A stretch of 64,000 nt of DNA, taken from positions 1,146,501 through 1,210,500 of the forward strand of contig NZ_UHFH01000003.1 in assembly GCF_900459225.1 (NCBI RefSeq). The letters run 5' to 3'. The translations under genes and the position numbers were made by a program. The notes under the pieces were generated by a model. It ran no database searches. It was not told the origin of the DNA and was given only the letters and a program-made list of their open reading frames with translations. Positions within the stretch are counted from its first letter, which is position 1. Each line of letters begins with the position of its first letter. This document shows positions 46,437 through 56,411 of this stretch, one piece after another. The DNA comes from Streptococcus dysgalactiae subsp. dysgalactiae (GTDB lineage: Bacteria; Bacillota; Bacilli; Lactobacillales; Streptococcaceae).

Positions 46437-46667
46437 TTAATGGTTCAAATTATAGTTTTCAATGATATTTTCAACCGCTTGCTCAAGGTTTTTAAAGAAG
46501 CTATCCACGGTGTCATTTTTTAATACCGCGAATTTCTCATCAAGCTCTGCAATTTCTCCAACAACACGTTTTCCAATCTGCAACTGATAACCGTCAATTT
46601 TAGTTTGATTGACCATTACTTTATGATCAATTAATTGAATTTCAATCTTTTTATCTTTTTTACTCAT
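46437..46667 (-). CDS. DUF2969 family small protein
   Basis: The 76-aa protein MSKKDKKIEIQLIDHKVMVNQTKIDGYQLQIGKRVVGEIAELDEKFAVLKNDTVDSFFKNLEQAVENIIENYNLNH matches the lactobacillales DUF2969 family, a small beta-rich domain with an acidic helical end. Function unknown. It lies between ilvE and the tRNA genes. Confidence 0.85.
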   Translation of the reverse strand: MSKKDKKIEIQLIDHKVMVNQTKIDGYQLQIGKRVVGEIAELDEKFAVLKNDTVDSFFKNLEQAVENIIENYNLNH

Positions 46668-46706
46668 CACTTTACCTCACTTTGTCTATTTTACACAAAA
46701 TCAAAA

Positions 46707-46726
46707 AAGCTTGCAAGAGCAAGCTT
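46707..46726 (-). terminator. Terminator of ilvE
   Basis: AAGCTTGC and GCAAGCTT form an 8-bp stem with a 4-nt loop followed by TTTTG on the minus strand. Confidence 0.85.
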
Positions 46727-46730
46727 CATT

Positions 46731-47756
46731 TTAATCAACTTTTACAATCCAACCTTCTGGGGCTTGAATGTCACCAAATTGGATACCAACTAACTCGTCA
46801 TACAAACGGCGCGTTACTGGTCCAACTTCTGTTTCACTGTAAAAGACATGCAATTGATCCTTGTACTGGATACCACCAATTGGAGAAATGACCGCTGCTG
46901 TCCCACAGGCACCGGCTTCCACAAATTTATCCAATTCTGCGATTGGAACATCTCCCTCAATTGCTGTCATACCAAGTCTTTCTTCAGCTAATTGTAAGAG
47001 TGAGTACTTCGTAATAGATGGCAAGATGGATGGACTAAGTGGCGTAATAAATTCATTATTTGCGGTAATGCCAAAAAAGTTTGCTGCCCCTACTTCTTCA
47101 ATTTTGGTATGAGTCGCTGGATCTAGGTAAATCACATCAGAGAAGCCAGCTGTTTTAGCAGCTTTACCTGGTAACAAACTTCCTGCATAGTTTCCTCCTA
47201 CCTTAGCAGCACCTGTTCCGTAAGGAGCAGCACGGTCAAATTCTTCAGAAACAATAAAGTTTGTAGGAGCAAGTCCTCCCTTGAAATAGTTTCCTACTGG
47301 CATGGCAAAAATAGTGAAAATATATTCTTCAGCAGGTTTAACCCCAATAATATCTCCAACTCCAATCAATAGTGGTCTGAGATAAAGGGTTGCACCTGTT
47401 CCGTAAGGTGGTACAAAGTCTTCATTGGCTTTAACCACTTGCTTAGCAGCATCGATAAATTGCTTGGTTGATACTTGGGGCATCAAGAGACGATCTGCTG
47501 TCGCTTGCAAACGGGCTGCATTACGGTCTGGACGGAACAATTGGATTGAACCGTCTTTAGTTCGATAAGCTTTTAAACCTTCAAATGCTTGCTGTCCATA
47601 GTGAAGTGCTGGGGCGCTTTCTGAGATATGTAAGGTGGCATCTTCTATTAATTGACCTTTGTCCCATTGACCATTTTTGTAATAAGAAATGTAACGGAAC
47701 GGCAACTTATGGTATTCAAATCCTAGGTTGTCCCAATCAATTGCTATTGTCATCAT
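46731..47756 (-). CDS. ilvE: Branched-chain amino acid aminotransferase
   Basis: The 341-aa fold-type IV PLP enzyme has HYGQQAFEGLKAYRTKDG, the PLP lysine in GGNYAGSLLPGKAAKTAGFSDVIYLD and the distal loop PLSPSILPSITKYSLLQLAEERLGM. It interconverts Leu/Ile/Val and their 2-keto acids. It follows parC in the same direction, with a terminator-like hairpin between. The start could be either of two adjacent Met codons. Confidence 0.95.
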   Translation of the reverse strand: MMTIAIDWDNLGFEYHKLPFRYISYYKNGQWDKGQLIEDATLHISESAPALHYGQQAFEGLKAYRTKDGSIQLFRPDRNAARLQATADRLLMPQVSTKQFIDAAKQVVKANEDFVPPYGTGATLYLRPLLIGVGDIIGVKPAEEYIFTIFAMPVGNYFKGGLAPTNFIVSEEFDRAAPYGTGAAKVGGNYAGSLLPGKAAKTAGFSDVIYLDPATHTKIEEVGAANFFGITANNEFITPLSPSILPSITKYSLLQLAEERLGMTAIEGDVPIAELDKFVEAGACGTAAVISPIGGIQYKDQLHVFYSETEVGPVTRRLYDELVGIQFGDIQAPEGWIVKVD

Positions 47757-47855
47757 CGTACCTCTTTTCTACTTTTTTCTATTGTAACTTTTTTTCAATA
47801 ATTTTCAAGTCTATTTTATTCTTTTGCTTTAATGTTCTTAATTTAGCATAAAATT

Positions 47856-47877
47856 AAAAAGAGTTTTCACTCTTTTT
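47856..47877 (-). terminator. Terminator of parC
   Basis: AAAAAGAGT and ACTCTTTTT form a 9-bp stem with loop TTTC, overlapping the parC stop codon. Confidence 0.85.
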
Positions 47878-50335
47878 AACGTGTTCTAGCTGCTAGTACT
47901 TCTTGATCCGAAATAGTGTCTGAAATAAAGGAGCCATTGCTGGTTCTTTCCGATAACGAAAGCGTTTCTAAAGCAATCTCGTAGGTTTGACCAGTCTTAC
48001 TAATGACTTCAAGCATTTGTTGATTAGTCTCTTCTTCAGGTATATCAGTGAACAAATCAAACTGCTCAGCTGAAGTATCTGATTGAACGCCTCCGGCCAG
48101 AAAAACTCTATGAGGTTTTGCTTTTAGCTCTCGTAGGACCAATAGCCCACGATTAGCACGACTTGTCTGAGGAATATCATCTACAGCCATACGTTTGAGG
48201 GCACCCCTCTGAGTTAAGACAAAGAAAGAGTTACTTGTCACCGAAAAAGCGGAAACAAGTTTATCCTCATTTTTCAAGTTAGTCCCTTTAACACCAGATG
48301 ACTTCAATCCTTGAATCGGAACGTCTTGACTAGAGAATCGCAAAGCATAACCATAATAAGTGACTAATAAAAGGTCTTCCATAACAATCGGTGTCAAGGT
48401 CACTACACGATCTTTAGCATCTTTTAATTTCACATACTTGGTTGATTTAGATTTATAGGTTCGCCAAGGCGTCAATTCTTGACGTTCAAAACGCTTGGTA
48501 AAACCATTTTGTGTGACAGCAAGGTATAGACCTTGGTCAAAGGAAGTCACAATATCTGCGTAGAGAATCTCTTCATCTGTCGCAAAGTTTGAAATGGTTT
48601 GCGATAGATGCTCACCGATATCCTTCCAACGTAAATCGGTTAATTCATAGATGGGTCGGTAAATGACATTGCCTAATGTTGTAAATAACAAGAGGTGTTC
48701 TGTGGTTTTTGCCTGTTTAACAAAGATGAGGTCGTCATCATCTCTTTTACCAACTTCTTCCAAACTAGACGCATTGAAGGATCGTGGACTAGTTCTCTTG
48801 AGATAACCACCTCGTGTCACACTGACAAAAGTTTCTTCCTCAGCAATCAAGCTGGCAATATCAATCTCAATCGTTTGACTTTCCGCTTGCAGCTCTGATA
48901 AGCGAGGGTTGGCGAATTTCTTTTTCACCTCTCTTAATTCACGTTTCATGACGTTATACATGGTTGCTTCATCACTAACAATAGCAGAAAGAGTCGTGAT
49001 TAATTCTCTCAGATCATTTTCTTCGTTCTGAAGCGTGATAATATCGGTATTGGTTAAGCGATAAAGCTGCAAGGTCACAATGGCCTCTGCTTGTTCCTCA
49101 GAGAAATCATAGCTAACTTTCAGATTTTCTTTAGCATCAGCTTTATTATCAGACGCTCTAATTAGAGCAATAATCTCATCTAAAATGGACAAGACACGAA
49201 TCAATCCTTCAACAATGTGAAGTCGTTTTTCAGCTTTAGCTTTATCAAATTTGGAGCGTTCGATAATAATATCTTTACGGTGACTGATATAGCTTGATAG
49301 TATTTTTTGAAGGCCTACTTGGCGTGGCGTAAAGTGGTCGATAGCAACCATGTTAAAATTATAATTAACTTGAAGATCTGTGTATTTCAACAAGTAATTC
49401 AAAATGGTTTGGCTATCTGCATCTTTTTTCAACTCAATAGCTATGCGAAGACCTGTGCGATCAGATTCATCACGTACTTCTACGATGCCTGGGACTTTAT
49501 TGTTAACACGAACATCGTCAATCTTTTTGACCAAGACTGCTTTGTTAACTTCATAAGGAATCTCAGTGACAATAATTTGTTGTTTACCACCTTTAAGTTC
49601 CTCAATTTCCGTCCGAGAGCGAACGACGACACGTCCCTTACCTGTTTCGTAAGCTTTTTTGATTTCGTCAGCTCCTTGGATAATACCTCCTGTTGGGAAA
49701 TCTGGCCCTGGCAAAAACTCCATTAATTTCTCTAAGCTAGCCTTAGGATGGTCAATCATGTAAACAACGGCATCAATCACTTCAGATAAATTGTGTGGTG
49801 GAATATCTGTCGCATAACCTGCGGAAATACCAGAAGACCCATTGACAAGTAAGTTAGGAAAAGCTGCTGGTAAAACCGTCGGTTCTTTTTCTGTGTCATC
49901 AAAGTTCCAAGCAAAGGGAACTGTATTTTTTTCAATGTCTTGAAGAAGATAACCTGCAATTTCAGACAAGCGAGCTTCTGTATAACGCATAGCCGCAGGC
50001 GGATCACCATCCATTGAACCATTATTTCCATGCATTTCCACAAGAATTTCACGGTTTTTCCAATTTTGACTCATCCGTACCATGGCATCATAAATAGAGG
50101 AATCCCCGTGTGGATGGAAGTTCCCCATAATGTTACCAACTGATTTGGCTGATTTACGGTAACCTTTTTCAAAAGTATTACCATCCTTATTCATCGAATA
50201 AAGAATGCGGCGCTGAACAGGTTTTAACCCATCTCGAATATCTGGAAGCGCCCGTTCTTGAATAATGTACTTGGAGTAACGTCCAAAACGCTCCCCCATA
50301 ATGTCCTCAAGGGACATGTTCTGAATGTTTGACAT
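47876..50335 (-). CDS. parC: DNA topoisomerase IV subunit A
   Basis: The 819-aa protein starts MSNIQNMSLEDIMGERFG and has the quinolone region HPHGDSSIYDAMVRMSQ, with Ser79 and Asp83 as in the quinolone-sensitive type. The active-site Tyr is in AMRYTEARLS. The C-terminal half carries beta-pinwheel repeats. No Shine-Dalgarno sequence precedes either the ATG at 50335 or the alternative in-frame GTG at 50350, which is unusual for this genome. With ParE it decatenates chromosomes. Confidence 0.95.
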   Translation of the reverse strand: MSNIQNMSLEDIMGERFGRYSKYIIQERALPDIRDGLKPVQRRILYSMNKDGNTFEKGYRKSAKSVGNIMGNFHPHGDSSIYDAMVRMSQNWKNREILVEMHGNNGSMDGDPPAAMRYTEARLSEIAGYLLQDIEKNTVPFAWNFDDTEKEPTVLPAAFPNLLVNGSSGISAGYATDIPPHNLSEVIDAVVYMIDHPKASLEKLMEFLPGPDFPTGGIIQGADEIKKAYETGKGRVVVRSRTEIEELKGGKQQIIVTEIPYEVNKAVLVKKIDDVRVNNKVPGIVEVRDESDRTGLRIAIELKKDADSQTILNYLLKYTDLQVNYNFNMVAIDHFTPRQVGLQKILSSYISHRKDIIIERSKFDKAKAEKRLHIVEGLIRVLSILDEIIALIRASDNKADAKENLKVSYDFSEEQAEAIVTLQLYRLTNTDIITLQNEENDLRELITTLSAIVSDEATMYNVMKRELREVKKKFANPRLSELQAESQTIEIDIASLIAEEETFVSVTRGGYLKRTSPRSFNASSLEEVGKRDDDDLIFVKQAKTTEHLLLFTTLGNVIYRPIYELTDLRWKDIGEHLSQTISNFATDEEILYADIVTSFDQGLYLAVTQNGFTKRFERQELTPWRTYKSKSTKYVKLKDAKDRVVTLTPIVMEDLLLVTYYGYALRFSSQDVPIQGLKSSGVKGTNLKNEDKLVSAFSVTSNSFFVLTQRGALKRMAVDDIPQTSRANRGLLVLRELKAKPHRVFLAGGVQSDTSAEQFDLFTDIPEEETNQQMLEVISKTGQTYEIALETLSLSERTSNGSFISDTISDQEVLAARTR

Positions 50336-50532
50336 AAGTTCATGATGCACAGGCTATCAAGAAGGACAACTACGGTCGTTCAAAAAACAACTTAACCGCT
50401 GATGTCTTTTATTATGTTAACCTGAGTTCAAATCCTTTCTTAAAAGTTGAAGCAAGAGGAACGTGAAAATCACTCGAAAACCAAGATTTTAGGAAAAAGA
50501 GATGTCTTCGATAACGTAAGCCATCGGGAAAA
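50336..50532 (-). other. Spacer between unknown gene and parC
   Basis: These 197 bp have no reading frame of note and no strong terminator on the minus strand. The only promoter-like boxes are weak, so parC may be transcribed from upstream as well as locally. Confidence 0.4.
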
Positions 50533-51351
50533 CTAGTCGGCCATCTCAAGGTTCACTAAAAAGCGATAAACAGTATCAGTCCACTCTATCAATCCTTCCT
50601 GATGGTAAGGTAAATAGAAACATCGTGCTTTAAGTGCCTCTGGAATAATAGCTTCAAACAAAGAAGCTTGATCTAGAGGAATAATACACGCCTTTAAAGC
50701 ATCCAGTGATAGCTGATTTTTAACTTTGGCAGGGTGATAACCATCAAATAAATAATGCTCTTGTGCTAAGACCTCTTCATAAGAAAAATGGAAACTAACA
50801 CCAGGGATAAATAACTCATTTAATTCCCTGTCATTTGGTAAATGGCCAATGAGCCTTTCCATAGCCAAACGATAACCTGAGGTAGTATTTGACCACCCCA
50901 ACATCACATAGTTAAAGTAGTCCTCGGGATCTCCTGCAACATTTCTACTATCTTTCACTAATTCCTCAGCCGGACGGTTGAAAGCCTTAACTGCTGATAG
51001 GAGTTTTCCTGACTTAAAGACTGCTATTGCCGTTTCCACCGTACACGTATGACTAAGCCAGTCACCATAGACAGCTTTTCCAGAAACATCATAGGTTGAG
51101 GCAACCTTCTTATGGCTTGGAGTAAATGGCGGCTTTCTATTATCATGTTTTAAATACTGATTAATTTTTGTTACTATCACTTGATCTTTACAAATGATCT
51201 GAGGTTTCCGGTGATTCATCCTCTCATAATGACAAAAAACAGCTATTTTTTCTAATTCCCAATCCTGGATCATCGGGTAAGATTCCAAAGCAAAATGATA
51301 GGTCCCGTCCCACTGAAGACTGCATGTGTTTTGCCAAATCACCAATTTCAT
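50533..51351 (-). CDS. Conserved protein of unknown function between parE and parC
   Basis: Starting at MKLVIWQNTCSLQWDGTYHF (ATG at 51351 with a GGGGG ribosome site) gives 272 aa. No TM segments or signal peptide. A central part reads YGDWLSHTCTVETAIAVFKSGKLLSAVKAFNRPAEELVKDSRNVAGDPEDYFNYVMLGWSNTTSGYRLAMERL, followed by FIPGVSFHFSYEEVL. The His-x-Thr start and the 'A..V(F)KSGKLLSA' pattern recall ADP-ribosyltransferase-like folds such as DarT/DUF4433, but this is a weak inference. It is 66 bp after parE and in the same direction, so probably co-transcribed with topoisomerase IV. Confidence 0.75.
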   Translation of the reverse strand: MKLVIWQNTCSLQWDGTYHFALESYPMIQDWELEKIAVFCHYERMNHRKPQIICKDQVIVTKINQYLKHDNRKPPFTPSHKKVASTYDVSGKAVYGDWLSHTCTVETAIAVFKSGKLLSAVKAFNRPAEELVKDSRNVAGDPEDYFNYVMLGWSNTTSGYRLAMERLIGHLPNDRELNELFIPGVSFHFSYEEVLAQEHYLFDGYHPAKVKNQLSLDALKACIIPLDQASLFEAIIPEALKARCFYLPYHQEGLIEWTDTVYRFLVNLEMAD

Positions 51352-51417
51352 AAAAGGCCCCCTTTTCACAAGAATATGATTGCTAGTTTCACATCGAGAT
51401 TCTCGGAGACAAAACAA

Positions 51418-53370
51418 CTAAAACACCGTATTTTCTTCTAGGGTAAACTTGACGTTATCCTCGATCCACTGACGACGTGGAGCGGCTTTGTCACCCATCA
51501 AAACAGAAACGCGTCGTTCTGCTCTTGCTAAATCATCAATAGTAACACGAATAAGGGTTCTGGTTTCCGGATCCATGGTGGTTTCCCACAATTGGTTGGC
51601 GTTCATTTCACCTAGCCCTTTATAGCGTTGAAGAATAGCTCCTTTACCAAATTCCTTACGTAAATCTTCTAATTCACCATCTGTCCAAGCGTAGGATATT
51701 TTCTCTGTTTTACCTTTACCTTTTGACATTTTGTAAAGCGGGGGAAGCGCAATATAAACGTGACCTGCTTCCACCAACGGTCGCATATAACGGTAAAAGA
51801 AAGTCAGTAAAAGAGTCTGAATATGAGCCCCATCGGTATCAGCATCGGTCATGATAATAATCTTATCATAGTTGATATCCTCGAGGTTAAAGTCAGCTCC
51901 CACTCCAGCTCCGATAGTATAAACCATAGTGCTAATTTCTTCATTTTTCAAGATGTCAGCCATCTTAGCTTTTTCAGTATTTAACACCTTGCCTCGCAAT
52001 GGCAAAATAGCTTGGAATTTACGATCTCTGCCTTGTTTTGCTGAGCCTCCCGCCGAATCTCCTTCGACCAGATACAATTCATTTTTCTTGGCATTTTTGG
52101 ACTGGGCAGGAGTCAATTTCCCGGATAGTAGGCCCTTGTCTTTTTTATTTTTCTTACCATTACGTGAGTCATCGCGAGCTTTTCGTGCAGCCTCACGCGC
52201 ATCCCTTGCCTTAATGGCCTTACGCACTAAGTTAGAGGCCAATTCTCCATTTTCGAGTAAAAAGAAGGTTAATTTTTCAGAAACGATACTATCGACAATC
52301 GGTCTCGCTAAGGGACTTCCCAATTTGTCTTTGGTCTGTCCTTCAAATTGCAAGTGCTGCTCAGGAACTAAGATAGATAATACTGCTGAGAGCCCTTCTC
52401 GATAATCTGAGCCCTCTAGATTTTTATCTTTTTCTTTTAAGAGATTAGTTTTACGAGCATAGTCATTCATCGCTTTGGTAATAGCTGACTTCAGTCCCGT
52501 TTCATGGCTACCACCATCTTTGGTGCGCACATTATTTACAAAGGATAAGATATTGTCGGAGAAACCATCATTATACTGCAAAGCAACTTCGACTTGAAAG
52601 TCTTGGTCTTGACCTTCCATATAAATAACAGGTGTCAAGGTTTCCTTATCTTCATTGAGGTATTCGACGAAATCTTGAACCCCATTCTCATAATGAAATT
52701 CTTCAACAATCGGTTCGTCTCCACGCAGATCTGTCAAGCTCATCTTAACGTTTTTCAAAAGAAAAGCAGATTCTTTAAGCCGTTCTGCAATGGTATTGAA
52801 CTTAAAGTCAATGGTTGAAAAAATAGTATCATCAGGCATAAAGGTGACGACAGTTCCTGATTTAGACTTAGGAGCTGTACCAACCTTTCTAAGAGTAGTG
52901 ACAGGTTTCCCACCATTTTCAAAGCATTGACGGTACACTGCCCCATCTCTTGTGATTTCAACTTTTAACCAGGCAGACAAAGCATTGACAACAGAGGAGC
53001 CAACACCGTGCAAACCACCTGACGTTTTGTAGCCACCCTGACCAAATTTACCACCTGCGTGGAGAATTGTAAAAATAACTTGAACCGTCGGAATCCCCAT
53101 AACATGTTGACCAGTTGGCATCCCGCGTCCACTGTCTGCCACGCTAACTGACCCATCTTTATTAATGATAACTCGAATATCATCTCCAAAACCAGACAAG
53201 GCCTCATCGACAGCATTATCAACAATTTCCCAAATTAAATGGTGCAATCCCGTAGCATCTGTTGAGCCAATATACATCCCTGGACGTTTACGAACGGCAT
53301 CTAACCCTTCTAAGACTTGGATAGCATCGTCATTATAGTTATTAATTGTTATTTCTTTCTTAGTCAACAC
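51418..53370 (-). CDS. parE: DNA topoisomerase IV subunit B
   Basis: The 650-aa GHKL ATPase has IWEIVDNAVDEALSGFGDDI, GRGMPTG and GGLHGVGSSVVNALS ATP-site motifs. The TOPRIM domain has YLVEGDSAGGSAKQGRDRKFQAILPLRGKVLNTEKAK and MTDADTDGAHI. The C-terminus (QRYKGLGEMNANQLWETTMDPETRTLIRV) is typical of ParE/GyrB. It is divergent from plsY. Confidence 0.96.
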   Translation of the reverse strand: MLTKKEITINNYNDDAIQVLEGLDAVRKRPGMYIGSTDATGLHHLIWEIVDNAVDEALSGFGDDIRVIINKDGSVSVADSGRGMPTGQHVMGIPTVQVIFTILHAGGKFGQGGYKTSGGLHGVGSSVVNALSAWLKVEITRDGAVYRQCFENGGKPVTTLRKVGTAPKSKSGTVVTFMPDDTIFSTIDFKFNTIAERLKESAFLLKNVKMSLTDLRGDEPIVEEFHYENGVQDFVEYLNEDKETLTPVIYMEGQDQDFQVEVALQYNDGFSDNILSFVNNVRTKDGGSHETGLKSAITKAMNDYARKTNLLKEKDKNLEGSDYREGLSAVLSILVPEQHLQFEGQTKDKLGSPLARPIVDSIVSEKLTFFLLENGELASNLVRKAIKARDAREAARKARDDSRNGKKNKKDKGLLSGKLTPAQSKNAKKNELYLVEGDSAGGSAKQGRDRKFQAILPLRGKVLNTEKAKMADILKNEEISTMVYTIGAGVGADFNLEDINYDKIIIMTDADTDGAHIQTLLLTFFYRYMRPLVEAGHVYIALPPLYKMSKGKGKTEKISYAWTDGELEDLRKEFGKGAILQRYKGLGEMNANQLWETTMDPETRTLIRVTIDDLARAERRVSVLMGDKAAPRRQWIEDNVKFTLEENTVF

Positions 53371-53484
53371 TGACCTCCAGACATTTTCATCTTTTTTATC
53401 TTACAAGTTTTTTACCAATTTTGCAAAGTAATTTGCTAATTTTTTCTGAATTCTTTTGAGACGTTAGTTCCTCAATCACTGAAT

Positions 53485-53501
53485 ATGGTATAATATGGAG
53501 T
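53485..53501 (+). promoter_or_regulatory. Extended -10 promoter giving near-leaderless plsY mRNA
   Basis: TGGTATAAT (TATAAT at 53489-53494) ends seven bases before the plsY ATG at 53502, so the +1 base would fall at about the start codon. No -35 of quality exists at 17 nt. Confidence 0.6.
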
Positions 53502-54143
53502 ATGAAATTGATATTTTTTATTTTAATAGCTTATTTACTTGGTTCGATTCCAACGGGTTTGTGGATTGGCCAACGGTTCTATCATATTAATCTTCGAGAA
53601 TATGGGTCTGGAAATACTGGTACTACCAATACTTTTCGTATCTTAGGTATCAAGGCTGGTTTAACGACATTGGCTATTGATGTTCTGAAAGGAACGGTGG
53701 CAACCATCCTACCAGTTCTCTTTGGCTTGACCACGGTATCACCTATTGTCATCGGTTTTTTTGCAGTTTTAGGGCATACTTTTCCTATTTTTGCCAAATT
53801 CAAAGGCGGGAAGGCTGTCGCGACAAGTGCTGGTGTACTGCTAGGTTTTGCGCCTTGGTATCTAGTCTTTTTAGCTTTTATTTTCTTGCTAGTGCTTTAT
53901 TTATTTAGTATGATTTCTTTGGCTAGCATCACTTCTGCGGTTGTAGCTGTCCTAACTGTTTTGATTTTTCCAGCCCTTCATTTTCTTCTGCCCCACTACG
54001 ATTGGTTTTTGACATTTATTGTAATACTATTAGCAGCTATTATCATTATCCGACATCAGGATAATATGCGCCGTATTAAACGTCGTACTGAAAACCTAGT
54101 CCCTTGGGGATTGAATTTAAGCAGACAAGTGCCTAGAAAATGA
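53502..54143 (+). CDS. plsY: Acyl-phosphate glycerol-3-phosphate acyltransferase PlsY
   Basis: The 213-aa membrane protein has five hydrophobic segments and all three PlsY signatures: [31 protein letters not shown] and [23 protein letters not shown]. It makes lysophosphatidic acid from acyl phosphate, the first step in phospholipid synthesis. It reads opposite to its neighbours. Confidence 0.95.
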   Translation: MKLIFFILIAYLLGSIPTGLWIGQRFYHINLREYGSGNTGTTNTFRILGIKAGLTTLAIDVLKGTVATILPVLFGLTTVSPIVIGFFAVLGHTFPIFAKFKGGKAVATSAGVLLGFAPWYLVFLAFIFLLVLYLFSMISLASITSAVVAVLTVLIFPALHFLLPHYDWFLTFIVILLAAIIIIRHQDNMRRIKRRTENLVPWGLNLSRQVPRK

Positions 54144-54155
54144 TTAAGAGCAACT

Positions 54156-54187
54156 AAAAACCTAACTTTAAAAAAGTCAGGTTTTTT
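54156..54187. terminator. Bidirectional terminator between plsY and pyrC
   Basis: AAAAACCTAACTT and AAGTCAGGTTTTT form a 13-bp stem with one mismatch, with A and T runs for both convergent genes. Confidence 0.85.
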
Positions 54188-54200
54188 CTGTCTTTGTCTA

Positions 54201-55472
54201 CTAAGTGTTTTGATAAACAATCTCTCCACTTACAATGGTATACTTCACAACCCCTTTGAGCTTATTGCCAATAAAAGGAGAGTTACTTGCTTTAGAAGCA
54301 AATTGGTCTGTAATGACACGTTCTTCCTTGTCTGAGAAAATTATCACATCAGCTGGGCCATTTTCAGCTAAATAACCTGCTTCAAACTCATAGAGAGAAG
54401 CAGGATTTATAGTCATTTTTTCCAATAGAGACATGAGGGGCAGGTGACCTGGTTCAACCAAATGTGTCAAACCTAATGACAAAGAGGTTTCAAGTCCTGT
54501 CATACCAGATGGGGCTTTAGTCATATCTTCAACAGCTTTTTCATCCTTGTGATGAGGGGCATGATCAGTAGCAATGACGGTAATCACACCGGATTTCAAA
54601 CCTTCTATGACGGATAAACGATCTCTCTCTGTACGTAGGGGAGGATTCATCTTGGCGCTAGTACCTGCAGTCAATAAGAGATCCTCTGTCGTTGAAAAAT
54701 GTTGCGGGGCTACTTCAGCCGTCACCTTGGCTCCTAATTGCTGAGCAAAAGCAACAACCTGTACAGATTCTGCTTTAGACAAATGCTGGATATGAACACG
54801 CGCCTGCCTATCATAAGCAATCATGACATCTCTCGCAATCATGCTGTATTCCGCCACACCAGTTGCCCCGCAAAAATGAAAGTGGTCCTCAGCGATGCCT
54901 TCATTAAATCCTAAAATCCCATTTAACTGCGGGTCTTCCTCGTGCAAAGAGATAAAAGTCTTATTGGCATTAGCCAAATCAAAAGCCTCTTTTAAAACCT
55001 TTGAACTTTCTAAAGGAATACCATCGTCCGAGAAGCTGACTGCTCCTGCTTCCAAGAGAGCCTTAAAATCTGTTAATTCTTTCCCATTAAAGGCTTGGGT
55101 GACACTGGCATTGGTATATATATGAATCTTTTCTTTAGCTGCGCTAGCTAGCACTTCCTGTAAAGTTTCGACATCTGAAATGACAGGATTGGTATTAGCC
55201 ATCATGACAACCGTAGTTACCCCTCCTGCCGCAGCGGCTAAGGCTCCTGTGTGAATATCTTCCTTATGTGTTTGACCCGGTTCCCTAAAATGCACATGAA
55301 TATCAACTAAACCCGGGGCTACAATGAGGCCAGTAGCATCAATCACTTGAGCTTCTGGGCAATCAATAGCTGGGGCTATCTTCACAATCTGTTTGCCTTC
55401 AATCAAGACATCTACCACTTGATCTCGCTGCGATTTTGGATCCATAAGGCGTCCATTTTTAATGAGTAACAT
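54201..55472 (-). CDS. pyrC: Dihydroorotase (type I)
   Basis: The 423-aa amidohydrolase has the zinc-binding [17 protein letters not shown] motif and the downstream ATDHAPH motif with its metal/catalytic Asp. It cyclises carbamoyl-aspartate to dihydroorotate in pyrimidine synthesis. It follows ung after 153 bp. No PyrR attenuator is seen before it, unlike pyrF-pyrE. Confidence 0.95.
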   Translation of the reverse strand: MLLIKNGRLMDPKSQRDQVVDVLIEGKQIVKIAPAIDCPEAQVIDATGLIVAPGLVDIHVHFREPGQTHKEDIHTGALAAAAGGVTTVVMMANTNPVISDVETLQEVLASAAKEKIHIYTNASVTQAFNGKELTDFKALLEAGAVSFSDDGIPLESSKVLKEAFDLANANKTFISLHEEDPQLNGILGFNEGIAEDHFHFCGATGVAEYSMIARDVMIAYDRQARVHIQHLSKAESVQVVAFAQQLGAKVTAEVAPQHFSTTEDLLLTAGTSAKMNPPLRTERDRLSVIEGLKSGVITVIATDHAPHHKDEKAVEDMTKAPSGMTGLETSLSLGLTHLVEPGHLPLMSLLEKMTINPASLYEFEAGYLAENGPADVIIFSDKEERVITDQFASKASNSPFIGNKLKGVVKYTIVSGEIVYQNT

Positions 55473-55625
55473 GCTCTCTCCTTTTTTCTGTTATTCTCCT
55501 GAAAACTTAGATATTTTTCACCTAAAAAAATTCACTTTAGTTGGTTGAAGCTATTAGCATATCGAAAATGCTAACCTAAGGTGCTTAACCTAAAATTTTC
55601 CATATGTTAGCAGTAATACTTCTTC

Positions 55626-56279
55626 CTATTGCAACCAATCAATGCCAGTCATGCCTTCTTTTTCTAAAATAGCATTTGTTCTTGAAAAGGGTTTGCTGCC
55701 AAAAAAGCCACGATAAGATGATAAAGGGCTTGGATGGGGGCTCTCGATGATGTGGTGCTTTGGATTAGTAATGAAGGCTTTCTTCTTCCTTGCATAAGCT
55801 CCCCACAAAATGAAAACCACAGGGCTGTCTTTCTCATTCAGCACTTTAATAACAGCGTCTGTGAATGGCTCCCATATTAAGCCTGCATGCCCATTAGCCT
55901 GACCTGCTGGCACTGTTAAGCAAGCATTCAAAAGCAGAACCCCTTGACTAGCCCAAGTGCTTAAATCATGATGGTCACGAGGACCAATATCATCTGCTAA
56001 TTCTTTTAAAATATTAATAAGGGATGGCGGAGCAGGAATTTCTTCTGGAACTGAAAATGATAAGCCCTGGGCCTGTTTGGGACCATGATAAGGATCTTGT
56101 CCTAAAATTAAAACCTTGGTTTCTTCCAAAGGAGTGACTTGTAAGGCTTTAAAAACATTGTCTCGTGAGGGATAGACAGGACCAGAAGCATAGGCGTCAT
56201 CTAAAAAGTGATTAATGCGACCATAGTAATGCTCCGGCAAAAATGATTTGATTTTCTCATGCCAAATTGAATGAGCCAT
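55626..56279 (-). CDS. ung: Uracil-DNA glycosylase
   Basis: The 217-aa family-1 UDG has the water-activating loop [20 protein letters not shown] and the [18 protein letters not shown] leucine loop. It removes uracil from DNA to start base excision repair. It lies just upstream of pyrC. Confidence 0.96.
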   Translation of the reverse strand: MAHSIWHEKIKSFLPEHYYGRINHFLDDAYASGPVYPSRDNVFKALQVTPLEETKVLILGQDPYHGPKQAQGLSFSVPEEIPAPPSLINILKELADDIGPRDHHDLSTWASQGVLLLNACLTVPAGQANGHAGLIWEPFTDAVIKVLNEKDSPVVFILWGAYARKKKAFITNPKHHIIESPHPSPLSSYRGFFGSKPFSRTNAILEKEGMTGIDWLQ

Positions 56280-56360
56280 AAGATTCCTTTCTAATCACGT
56301 TAGCTTCTAAGTTAAATACGATGTCCTTTTCTAACTAGTTTACCATATTTTAAATAGAAA

Positions 56361-56389
56361 AACCCTGAAAACATGATATTCCCAGGGTT
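56361..56389 (-). terminator. Terminator after the amidase-ABC operon
   Basis: AACCCTG and CAGGGTT form a 7-bp stem around a 15-nt loop, followed by TTTC on the minus strand, 23 bp after the permease stop. Confidence 0.7.
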
Positions 56390-56411
56390 AATATTCGTTT
56401 TTTACAGGATA

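Noticed and set aside
50080..50160. Quinolone-resistance change in ParC
   Set aside because: Residues 79 and 83 read Ser and Asp, the sensitive type.
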